DNA of 64,000 nt, from the NCBI GenBank assembly GCA_035628135.1, contig DASPKM010000010.1:620001-684000 (forward strand), given 5' to 3'. The stretch comes from DASPKM01 sp035628135 (GTDB lineage Bacteria; Bacteroidota; Bacteroidia; Chitinophagales; Chitinophagaceae). The notes beneath the pieces were generated by a model. It was not told where the DNA came from. It worked only from the letters and a program-made list of their open reading frames with translations, and ran no database searches. Positions 1-6,675 of this stretch are shown piece after piece. Position numbers and translations under genes: made by a program. How positions within the stretch are numbered: the first letter of the stretch is position 1; each line of letters starts with the position of its first letter.

Positions 1-407
1 TGTTCATCGTTTTGTGAATACAGGTAGCCAGGTAATTCGCTGTGTTCACAACTGATGTGGTGCTCCTGTATATTGGATTTGATAAGGTCGAGCGCTTTGC
101 GGGTGACCTCGCTCAGCAATTGCGCATTATTTTCCCCGAAATCTGTCTCTACCTGGTTGTAAGGGTTGTCAAGCAAAGTATTAAGGTGTGAAGTGGTGCC
201 GCCGGTGGTTCCAAAGCCCAACGTATGCGCTTCGGCCACAATGCACGACTTGCCGGCTTTTTGTAACTGCAGGGCGGTGGAAATGCCAGCCATGCCGCCT
301 CCTACGATCAGTATATCGAAAATGCCGTCGGGAATAGTTTTGTGTTGCGGTACGTAATCAGGCATGCCGTTTTGCCATAAGCTCTGAAGTGCGCCATCTC
401 TTTGCAT
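1..407 (-). CDS. FAD-dependent oxidoreductase (DAO-like), N-terminal part, cut by window edge
   Basis: About 135 codons are visible, starting at ATG 405-407 on the minus strand; the rest lies beyond position 1. After a ~30-residue lead comes a Rossmann dinucleotide-binding motif, DILIVGGGMAGIST (GGGMAG at residues 36-41), with an acidic residue about 23 residues later (IVAEA) that would contact the FAD ribose. It is followed by the GFGTTGGTTSHL stretch typical of amino-acid-oxidase-like FAD enzymes in this phylum. Relatives of this kind often end in a Rieske 2Fe-2S domain, but that part cannot be checked here. The substrate is unknown. The gene is divergent from trmB and separated from it by 168 bp. 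Confidence 0.8.
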   Translation of the reverse strand, partial: MQRDGALQSLWQNGMPDYVPQHKTIPDGIFDILIVGGGMAGISTALQLQKAGKSCIVAEAHTLGFGTTGGTTSHLNTLLDNPYNQVETDFGENNAQLLSEVTRKALDLIKSNIQEHHISCEHSELPGYLYSQNDE

Positions 408-489
408 AGTGAAAGTTTTAGAGTATTTGCATAAAAAATATGCCGGGGCTTGTAAAGGGTTAAGGGTTATCGTTATGGAGTGCGTCCCA

Positions 490-514
490 GAGGTGAGCGG
501 TGAGTTGTGAGTTC
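490..514. repeat. Short iterated GTGAG-type intergenic repeat
   Basis: In the gap between the FAD oxidoreductase gene and trmB, the word GGTGAG / CGGTGAG / TTGTGAG is repeated about three times. It resembles other low-complexity iterated words found in several gaps of this window. No function can be assigned. Confidence 0.4.
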
Positions 515-563
515 AGGCGTTGCAGATTAGACATACCTCACTTCCAATCCCCGGTGAATCATT

Positions 564-571
564 TATTTTTG
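564..571 (+). promoter_or_regulatory. Candidate Bacteroidota -7 promoter element (TAnnTTTG) for trmB
   Basis: TATTTTTG is an exact match to the Bacteroidota -7 consensus TAnnTTTG. It ends only 4 nt before the trmB ATG at 576. If used, transcription would begin at or next to the start codon, giving a leaderless mRNA. No good -33 TTTG was found at the usual spacing. Confidence 0.4.
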
Positions 572-575
572 TACG

Positions 576-1289
576 ATGGGCCAGAAGAAATTAAAGCGCT
601 TTGCAGAGATAGAAACTTTTTCGAATGTATTGCAGTATCCCATTGGCATGGCCGGCAAATGGAATGAATTTTTCGGGAATAACAATGCCATTACGCTCGA
701 GCTCGCCTGCGGCAAAGGAGAATACGCGCTCGGCCTTGGGCGCATGTACCCGCATCGCAATTGTATTGGCATCGACCTGAAGGGCAACCGCATTTGGGCG
801 GGTGCAAAAAAAGCATTGAACGAAGGCCTGCAAAACGTGGCCTTTCTGCGTACGCAAATCGATAAGCTGCCGGATTATTTTGCGCCGGGCGAAGTAGCGG
901 AGATCTGGCTTACCTTCCCCGACCCGCAATTGCGCGTGTCGAGGGTAAAAAAAAGATTAACGCACCCAAGATTTCTGCGGCTATATCAACGCGTATTACA
1001 ACCGGCCGGAAAAATTCATCTTAAGACCGATAGTCCCGAGCTGTACGCTTTTACCAAACTGGTGATTGATCAATACGGCCTTATGCTGCACGCAGACCTG
1101 GACGATGTATATGCGCAGGAAAATGTTCCCGGCGAATTGCAGATCAAAACGTATTACGAAGGATTGGACATTGCACAAAGCAATCGCGTGCATTACCTGT
1201 GCTTTACTTTGCCGGAGCAGCTTGCACCGGAATCTCGTGACACCGAGTTGAAGCAGTCGCTAAAACAAAGCCATGAAGAAGCCATTTAA
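576..1289 (+). CDS. trmB: tRNA (guanine-N7-)-methyltransferase
   Basis: 237 residues. The enzyme transfers a methyl group from S-adenosylmethionine to N7 of guanosine 46 in the variable loop of tRNAs, in the cytoplasm. Visible family features are the SAM-binding strand LELACGKGEYALGLG, the acidic loop after strand 2 (IGIDLKGNR), the catalytic-region signature WLTFPDPQLRVSRVKKRL with the invariant TFPDP, and the C-terminal TYYEGLDIAQ stretch. The start MGQKKLKRF matches the normal N-terminus of Bacteroidota TrmB proteins, so the ATG at 576 is well supported despite the almost absent leader. The 3' end overlaps the next small gene by 17 bp. Confidence 0.95.
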   Translation: MGQKKLKRFAEIETFSNVLQYPIGMAGKWNEFFGNNNAITLELACGKGEYALGLGRMYPHRNCIGIDLKGNRIWAGAKKALNEGLQNVAFLRTQIDKLPDYFAPGEVAEIWLTFPDPQLRVSRVKKRLTHPRFLRLYQRVLQPAGKIHLKTDSPELYAFTKLVIDQYGLMLHADLDDVYAQENVPGELQIKTYYEGLDIAQSNRVHYLCFTLPEQLAPESRDTELKQSLKQSHEEAI

Positions 1290-1485
1290 CGAAGACGAGG
1301 ATTTTTATTACAACAACGAAGGCTTTATTGTGCTGACGGAACAATATCACCTGGCACGAGGCTATTGTTGCGGCAATGGATGCAAGCACTGTCCCTACGA
1401 CTACAAGAATGTGCCCGAACCCAGGCGCAGCAAGTTATTGGAGCAGCGGAAGAACCAGAACCAGCAAGGGCAGCAGGAAGCGTAA
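1273..1485 (+). CDS. Small Cys-rich protein, DUF5522 type
   Basis: 70 residues, overlapping the end of trmB in another frame, which suggests translational coupling. The core GYCCGNGCKHCPYDYKN carries four cysteines spaced like a metal-binding knuckle and matches the small DUF5522 proteins common in Bacteroidota and Proteobacteria. The C-terminus is a charged, Gln-rich tail without structure signals. The biochemical role of the family is unknown. Overlap with trmB hints at a link to tRNA modification, but that is only an inference from context. Confidence 0.85.
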   Translation: MKKPFNEDEDFYYNNEGFIVLTEQYHLARGYCCGNGCKHCPYDYKNVPEPRRSKLLEQRKNQNQQGQQEA

Positions 1486-1608
1486 ATAAATGAATCGGAT
1501 ATTCGGTTGAAATACGAAAAGAGTGAACAAACTGTGCCTCCGGATACACTCACTGGTTTAAGTAAGTTTCCCGGTAAATTATCGCCTTAAATTGTAATCA
1601 GCCTCGAA

Positions 1609-1998
1609 ATGGCTACAACAAAAAAACAAACCGCGCAATTAAAATCAGTCAGGCCCTCAGGGCAAAAGGACCAGAACTTTTTTGAGCTGGTGTATGAAGT
1701 GGCGCGGCAAATTCCCAAAGGCAGGGTAACTTCTTATGGCGCTATTGCAGCCGTGCTTGGCGCCAGGCTTTCCGCACGCATGGTGGGTTGGGCCATGAAC
1801 GGAGCCGGCAGTGCAAAGCCCAAAGTGCCGGCGCACCGCGTGGTCAACCGAAATGGAATGCTATCGGGCAAACACCATTTTTCTACTCCCACTAAAATGC
1901 AGGAACTGTTGGAAAAAGAAGGCGTCAAAGTAAAGAATGATGTCATCGTGGATTTTAAAAAACACTTCTGGGACCCGGCGAGAGAATTAGAGTTGTGA
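1609..1998 (+). CDS. Alkyltransferase-like protein (MGMT family, reactive Cys replaced by Ala)
   Basis: 129 residues. The body matches the DNA-binding domain of O6-alkylguanine-DNA alkyltransferases: helix-turn-helix region IPKGRVTSYGAIAAVLGA, the arginine-finger region SARMVGWAMN, and the active-site loop VPAHRVVNRNGMLSG. In true transferases the loop reads PCHRV; here residue 75 is Ala, so the protein cannot accept an alkyl group. It belongs with the alkyltransferase-like (ATL) proteins, which bind O6-alkylguanine and recruit nucleotide excision repair; the best-known ATLs carry Trp at this site. Ala is therefore a further variation. The ~22-residue Lys/Gln-rich N-terminal lead is not part of the domain. 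The gene stands alone on the plus strand and converges with the next gene. Confidence 0.85.
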   Translation: MATTKKQTAQLKSVRPSGQKDQNFFELVYEVARQIPKGRVTSYGAIAAVLGARLSARMVGWAMNGAGSAKPKVPAHRVVNRNGMLSGKHHFSTPTKMQELLEKEGVKVKNDVIVDFKKHFWDPARELEL

Positions 1999-2002
1999 AT
2001 TA

Positions 2003-2434
2003 CTACCTCGGCGGCGACTGCCACAGCACATGCGTGATCATCCATTTTCCGCCTTGCTTTGCGAGCAGTAAATAATCAGTGCCCCACCAGGCAGTGAGCT
2101 TGGCGGCCGCTGTTTGGTCCTGCACATCCAGCACTTCTACCTTCTTTACAAACTTATCGGCAGCCGAAGGATTGTTGCGCTTTTTAACCGCCGCAACATA
2201 ATTTATCATCGCCTGGAAGCTCATGGGCTCGCCGGCATACCCGGTGCTGTCTTTAGGACGGTAATACCCATACTTCACCACCTGGGGTGAAATGCTGCGG
2301 TGTAATTTCATGGAATCACCATAATAAAATGCGTCTACGTAGTCCATTACTGCACTGCTGACCGCGTCTTTATCCGATTGCGCCACGCCGGCGAGGCTGA
2401 CGATCATGCAGGCGATAGTGATGTATTTTTTCAT
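2003..2434 (-). CDS. Secreted NTF2-like (putative lumazine-binding) protein
   Basis: 143 residues with an N-terminal signal peptide (MKKYITIACMIVSLAGVAQ). The mature part fits the NTF2-like fold annotated as Lumazine_bd_2 / DUF4440-like: an early helix with DAVSSAVMDYVDAFYYGD, a middle HRSISPQVVKYGYYRP stretch, and a C-terminal strand pair ending GGKWMITHVLWQSPP. Such proteins are common as small periplasmic domains in Bacteroidota, and the lumazine label reflects weak similarity only. The ligand or activity is unknown. It ends 4 bp from the convergent alkyltransferase-like gene and is separated by ~100 bp of AT-rich DNA from the respiratory operon upstream. Confidence 0.8.
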   Translation of the reverse strand: MKKYITIACMIVSLAGVAQSDKDAVSSAVMDYVDAFYYGDSMKLHRSISPQVVKYGYYRPKDSTGYAGEPMSFQAMINYVAAVKKRNNPSAADKFVKKVEVLDVQDQTAAAKLTAWWGTDYLLLAKQGGKWMITHVLWQSPPR

Positions 2435-2534
2435 ACAGGTTATTGATGCAGGAAAATATAAAAAGCATTTATATCAAACTAAAAATTTATATAAGCGGAA
2501 ATAATCGATCGGGAAGATAAAGAGCCGGCAACGA

Positions 2535-3074
2535 TCAATAATACGGGCTGATCATTAAATACACCAATACGCCTGTAACACTCACATATAACCAGACAGG
2601 CCAGGTGATCTTTGCCAGCTTGCGGTGGGCCGGCCATTCGGCAGTGAGCCCCCTATATGCCGTGTATAAAATAAAAGGAAGAATTAATGCGGCAAGAATG
2701 ATGTGCGTTATCAGAATGAAAAAATACACGTACCGGATGCTGCCTACCCCTCCGAACCTGGTATCGCCGGTAAACAAATGATGACAGATATAAGACACCA
2801 GGAAAAGACAGGACAAAATAATCGCGGCAATCATCGTGCGCCTGTGCGCGGCAAACCGGCGGCGCCTTACTGTAATCAATCCCCACACCAGCAACAAGCT
2901 TACGGCCGAATTGATGATGGCATTCAGCTTCGCAAATAAATGCTCGTCGAAACCCAACTCCACATCCAGCTTTACCCTCGATAACAATACCACTGCGGCA
3001 AACACCACAAACGAAACCGTGAGTATCAGCCAGCGGGCTGTTTTATCATTTTTTTGAAAATAGGCGGGAAGCAT
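2535..3074 (-). CDS. DUF420 membrane protein, oxidase-assembly associated
   Basis: 179 residues from ATG 3072-3074 (MLPAYFQKND). A longer reading from 3143 would overlap the upstream sco gene by 65 bp and adds a non-hydrophobic lead, so I prefer the shorter start, 4 bp after the sco stop. Five hydrophobic spans are visible, with conserved His residues near membrane borders (AHRRTMIAA, YICHHLFTG, ITHIILAAL, PAHRKLAKITW). DUF420 proteins include CtaM-type factors needed to mature heme-copper oxidases in Firmicutes. As the last gene of the act-cta operon it is probably an oxidase assembly factor; that role is inferred from family and position. Confidence 0.85.
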   Translation of the reverse strand: MLPAYFQKNDKTARWLILTVSFVVFAAVVLLSRVKLDVELGFDEHLFAKLNAIINSAVSLLLVWGLITVRRRRFAAHRRTMIAAIILSCLFLVSYICHHLFTGDTRFGGVGSIRYVYFFILITHIILAALILPFILYTAYRGLTAEWPAHRKLAKITWPVWLYVSVTGVLVYLMISPYY

Positions 3075-3078
3075 CAGG

Positions 3079-3792
3079 CTAAAATAGTTTTCGCTTTTTC
3101 TTTTTATCCTTCTCCAGTTGCAGGAATACGATGTCTTTGGCAAGACGGGCCATGTCGTTGCTATCCAGCCCGCTGTAATAGCCTCTCACCACGCGTTGCT
3201 TGTCGAGCAATACAAATTTATCGGTATGAATGAATGCCGTATCCACTCCTTCGCCATCCTGCAAGCCCAACTTGAACTCGTTGATGGAATGGTCGTAGAT
3301 AGCTTTCTTCGGGCCTGTGAGCATCCACCAAACATCGGGATTTACACCAAAACGGTCTGCATATTTTCTTAACGCCGGAAAGGAATCCCTTTCAGGGTCT
3401 ACAGTAAAAGAAATAAAATGCACGAAGGTGGTATCTATTCGCCTGCGGTCGTCTTTCAATTTTAAAGCATCCTGGAGCTTTTTCATGTTGCGCGTAAGCG
3501 CGGGGCAAATAGAAGGGCAATGCGTAAAGAAAAAATCGGCCACGATGATATGGCCCTGAAGATCATCCAATGATACCTGCTGTCCCAACTGATTCGTGAG
3601 GGTTAAGTTGCTTACGCGGTGCCAAACGGTGTCGGTGATCTCTTTGCCGTTCTTTTGCTGTACAATAACGGTATCGTAATGATACCGCTTGGGCATTATC
3701 ACGGCTTCCTTGCTGAACTTGTCTGCTATCAGGTATCCTGCCACTGGCAGCAATACGGCGATGCAGAACGCTAACCACGCTTTTTGACTCAC
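3079..3792 (-). CDS. SCO1/SenC family copper chaperone
   Basis: 237 residues, anchored by an N-terminal membrane helix (residues ~5-24), with a thioredoxin-fold domain facing the periplasm. The copper-binding cysteines form HCPSICP (Cys92 and Cys96) and the third ligand is His189 in FIHTDKF, so all three ligands of Sco proteins are present. Sco proteins deliver copper, or maintain thiols, for the binuclear CuA centre of oxidase subunit II, whose gene (ctaC) lies upstream in the same operon. A Lys-rich tail (KDKKKKRKLF) closes the protein. It sits between the subunit IV gene (83 bp upstream) and the DUF420 gene (4 bp downstream). Confidence 0.93.
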   Translation of the reverse strand: MSQKAWLAFCIAVLLPVAGYLIADKFSKEAVIMPKRYHYDTVIVQQKNGKEITDTVWHRVSNLTLTNQLGQQVSLDDLQGHIIVADFFFTHCPSICPALTRNMKKLQDALKLKDDRRRIDTTFVHFISFTVDPERDSFPALRKYADRFGVNPDVWWMLTGPKKAIYDHSINEFKLGLQDGEGVDTAFIHTDKFVLLDKQRVVRGYYSGLDSNDMARLAKDIVFLQLEKDKKKKRKLF

Positions 3793-3875
3793 TTAGTGTT
3801 GAATTTGCGGCACAAAAGTACGGCAGGAAATTTTGTTACTTAACCTTAAACCGCAAACAGCAGGTGATTAACCGG

Positions 3876-4319
3876 TTAGTGCAATTCTCCCGGTTTTTGC
3901 GCGTCGTGCGGTTTGTCTTGCTTGGCCGGGGTGGTTGTCTGTTCTTTATGGTAAGGGTCGTAAGTATTGCGCAGGTTGCGGAACGAATCGCCGTCCCACA
4001 GGAAAGCGCCTATGAACCAGACAAATAACAGCAGCGGCACCACAATGGTCATGATCATGTTGCGGAGCTCATCGCCCAGGTGCATGAAAATGGAAACGAT
4101 GTAAAACGCCTTGGCGAGCGAAAGTATGATGATGACGCCTTTAATGGCCAGCACGAGCCCCGCCCCGAAATGAGTTGCATACAACAACAATCCCAATCCT
4201 AATTCTATAATGGTCACTATCAGCAGGATCCAGAATGTTTTCCAGATACGCTTCGTTCCCTGGGCCGGCTCATGATGAAACGTTACTTCCCCCGGTGCTG
4301 AATGATGTTGATGTTCCAT
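3876..4319 (-). CDS. Cytochrome c oxidase subunit IV family protein
   Basis: 147 residues from the ATG ending at 4319 (MEHQHHSAPG); an in-frame ATG five codons upstream (MSFSN) is the alternative. Three membrane spans follow (FWILLIVTIIELGLGLLLY, AIKGVIIILSLAKAFYIVSI, MIMTIVVPLLLFVWFIGAFL), the layout of the small caa3/quinol-oxidase subunit IV family. The N-terminus is His-rich (EHQHH, FHHE) and the soluble tail is polar. It is the third small membrane subunit after the two subunit III genes. The family stabilises the oxidase core, and it carries no redox cofactor. Confidence 0.85.
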   Translation of the reverse strand: MEHQHHSAPGEVTFHHEPAQGTKRIWKTFWILLIVTIIELGLGLLLYATHFGAGLVLAIKGVIIILSLAKAFYIVSIFMHLGDELRNMIMTIVVPLLLFVWFIGAFLWDGDSFRNLRNTYDPYHKEQTTTPAKQDKPHDAQKPGELH

Positions 4320-4352
4320 ATTACTGAATGACAAAATAATTAAAAGTTGTTG

Positions 4353-5027
4353 CTACAACAGGTAAAAGCAAAGGAATACAAATACCCATACCAGGTCTAC
4401 AAAGTGCCAGTACAGTCCCGCTTTTTCCACCATCAGGTAATGTCCCCTCCGGTCGAACACGCCTTTCCACGTCATTATGAGTATGATAATGTTGATGATC
4501 ACTCCCGAAAACACGTGAAACCCGTGAAAGCCTGTTATAGTGAAAAAGAAATTACTGAAGTTGGTAGATGCAACGCTTCCGTTGGCGTTGAGGAAGGGAT
4601 TTCTTCCCCACCATGCGCCCTGGTGATACAGGTGCGTCCACTCCCACGCCTGGCAACCCAGGAAAGCAAAACCGCCGATGATGGTCCATATCAACCATTT
4701 GATAACGCCTTTCCTGTTCATGTGGTGTCCTTCGTGCACGGCCAGCACCATGGTTACCGAACTCATGATCAGGATAAAGGTCATTAAGCTCACGAAGGCC
4801 AGCGGAAGGTTTACACCATGCACAAATGGAAAGGAATTGAATACCTCGTTGGGATCGGGCCAACTGTTGCTGGAAAAGCGGATAGTGCCATAAGAAATGA
4901 GAAAAGCGCTGAAAGTAAACGCGTCACTCATTAGGAAATACCACATCATCAGCTTTCCATATTCCATGTTGAAGGGGCTTTTCCCCCCACTCCACCATTT
5001 CCTGTCTGCAGGTACTGCGTGAGCCAT
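4353..5027 (-). CDS. ctaE: Cytochrome c oxidase subunit III (second copy)
   Basis: 224 residues with five to six membrane spans. Family marks include WYFLMSDAFTFSAFLISYG near the N-terminus, the acidic/aromatic QAWEWTHLY in the middle, the loop FFTITGFHGFHVFSGVIIN with paired histidines, and the C-terminal YWHFVDLVWVFVF, the classic last helix of subunit III. Subunit III lacks metals and steadies proton uptake and subunit I. It lies 54 bp from another, shorter subunit III gene upstream; the two differ clearly in sequence and so are not a recent duplication. Paired subunit III genes are usual in Bacteroidota act-cta operons. Confidence 0.92.
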   Translation of the reverse strand: MAHAVPADRKWWSGGKSPFNMEYGKLMMWYFLMSDAFTFSAFLISYGTIRFSSNSWPDPNEVFNSFPFVHGVNLPLAFVSLMTFILIMSSVTMVLAVHEGHHMNRKGVIKWLIWTIIGGFAFLGCQAWEWTHLYHQGAWWGRNPFLNANGSVASTNFSNFFFTITGFHGFHVFSGVIINIIILIMTWKGVFDRRGHYLMVEKAGLYWHFVDLVWVFVFLCFYLL

Positions 5028-5081
5028 CAGAATTATTATTTTAAACTGTTCGCAAAATTAAATAGGTCTTTATCGACTGTT

Positions 5082-5651
5082 TTATTGTATCCACAAAAAG
5101 AAAACAAACAGGTATACCCATAACAGGTCTACAAAATGCCAGTACGTTGCCGCAATTTCCACTGGCACTGCGTTGTACGAGCGGTACTTGCGGTTGAAGG
5201 CCCTTACAAACATCAGTACCAGCGCCACTATGCCTCCAAATACGTGCAGGGCGTGCAAACCAAAAATGATGTACAGGAACTGTGCCGCGCCAGAGCCTTC
5301 GAGCTTAACGCCGGAGTCCCATATCTGCCGGAAGCCTAACCACTGCATCAGGATAAATACCATTCCCAATAACAAGGTTGTTACCACCAGGCCCCTGTAC
5401 CGCGTCATTTCACGGTCCCTGAACGATTTGAGCGCCCATTGAATTGCCACGCTGCTCAGTAACATCACCAGTGTTGAATACCAGAATATCCGGGGCATGT
5501 CAAAACTGGTCCAATTGGGCTGCTCGCGCTTTACGATGTAGGCGCTCGTTAACCCGGCAAACATCATTACAATGCTGCCTATGGCCACCCACATGCTAAA
5601 CTTGTGGGGATGAATTTTTTTCCTTTGTGCTTGTGCTGCCACACTGTTCAT
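5082..5651 (-). CDS. Cytochrome c oxidase subunit III (first, shorter copy)
   Basis: 189 residues, five membrane spans. It begins with a cytoplasmic basic stretch (QRKKIHPHKFSMW) and first helix AIGSIVMMFAGLTSAYIVKRE, then shows the subunit III hallmarks YIIFGLHALHVFGGIVALV and the final YWHFVDLLWVYLFVFFLWI. It lacks the first two helices of the longest subunit III proteins, as expected for the five-helix bacterial type. Its gene follows the heme O synthase gene and precedes the second subunit III gene. Whether both are present together in one oxidase or one acts in assembly cannot be decided from sequence. Confidence 0.9.
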   Translation of the reverse strand: MNSVAAQAQRKKIHPHKFSMWVAIGSIVMMFAGLTSAYIVKREQPNWTSFDMPRIFWYSTLVMLLSSVAIQWALKSFRDREMTRYRGLVVTTLLLGMVFILMQWLGFRQIWDSGVKLEGSGAAQFLYIIFGLHALHVFGGIVALVLMFVRAFNRKYRSYNAVPVEIAATYWHFVDLLWVYLFVFFLWIQ

Positions 5652-5754
5652 TTAACCCGATTGTTGTTGTATATGTCAAAAGTTAGAAGTGAAACCGCAA
5701 AGTTTTTGTTCTCCATTTCTCCTGCTCTCTTTTAACTTTTGAACTTTCCATGTT

Positions 5755-6669
5755 TTAAACCTTGTCTCCCAGCAACGCCAGCAATACCACAGGCAAATAA
5801 ATATAACTGCTGAACATCACCCTGCGAGCCGCCTGCGCTGTCATTTCCCTGTACAACCGCACGCATTGAAACACCATCAACAGGTTTGCCACCAAAATTA
5901 TTCCCAGGCTTACGATGCCGCTCATGCCGATGAAATAAGGTATAACACCGGCGGGTATCAGCAACAGCGAATAAATGATGGCCTGTATGGCCGAATAACG
6001 CGTTGTTCCTTCCTCCGAAGGCAGCATCCTGAACCCGGCCTTAATGTAATCCTTATGCGCTATCCAGGCAATTGCCCAGAAGTGCGGGAATTGCCAAAAG
6101 AACTGTATAGCGAACAAGGTCCAGCCGCCTCCCCACGAAATATCCTCCTCCGGTAAGAATCCCGCTGTCCACCCTATCAAACAGGGCAGCGCTCCCGGGA
6201 TAGCTCCAAACAATACTGAAAAAGAGCTTACCCTTTTCATGGGCGTATACATGTAAGCATACATGAACCAGCTTACCAGCGCAATTACTGCAGCGGCAAG
6301 GTTAAAAAAATTCCAGAGCAGGAACAATCCAACCGCCAGTGCAAGAATGGCAAAGGCCCACCCTTCTGCAATGCCCATGCGCCCCGATGCTATTGGGCGT
6401 TTGGCCGTGCGCATCATTTTCGCATCACTGTCTTTCTCCACTATCTGGTTCACTGCATTGGCGCTGAACGTTACCAGCAGTCCACCGGTAAACAACAGCA
6501 CTACATTGCTCCAATCGAACAATACGCCCGGCACCAGCAGGTAGCTCACCACCGCGGAGAAGGTTACCATGAAGCTTAGCGTAAATTTGCCAAGCTGCAT
6601 GTAATCTTTCAGCTTATTTCCGATTGTAAAAGAACTTGAACGCGTCACGGTTTCTGTCTGCATCTTCAT
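5755..6669 (-). CDS. cyoE: Protoheme IX farnesyltransferase (heme O synthase)
   Basis: 304 residues of the UbiA prenyltransferase superfamily with about eight membrane helices. It attaches a farnesyl group to heme B to make heme O, the precursor of heme A for the oxidase encoded next to it. The first polyprenyl-diphosphate/Mg site is NAVNQIVEKDSDAKMMRTAKRP, with Asn, paired Asp and the KRP end; the following loop YMYTPMKRVSSFSVLFGAIPGALP is also diagnostic. No heme A synthase (CtaA) gene is in the window, so that step must be encoded elsewhere. The gene starts 6 bp after the ctaD stop, suggesting tight co-translation. Confidence 0.93.
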   Translation of the reverse strand: MKMQTETVTRSSSFTIGNKLKDYMQLGKFTLSFMVTFSAVVSYLLVPGVLFDWSNVVLLFTGGLLVTFSANAVNQIVEKDSDAKMMRTAKRPIASGRMGIAEGWAFAILALAVGLFLLWNFFNLAAAVIALVSWFMYAYMYTPMKRVSSFSVLFGAIPGALPCLIGWTAGFLPEEDISWGGGWTLFAIQFFWQFPHFWAIAWIAHKDYIKAGFRMLPSEEGTTRYSAIQAIIYSLLLIPAGVIPYFIGMSGIVSLGIILVANLLMVFQCVRLYREMTAQAARRVMFSSYIYLPVVLLALLGDKV

Positions 6670-6675
6670 ATTTTA

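Noticed and set aside
4347..4787. 146-codon frame opposite ctaE
   Set aside because: Antisense shadow of a well-conserved subunit III gene; no independent support.
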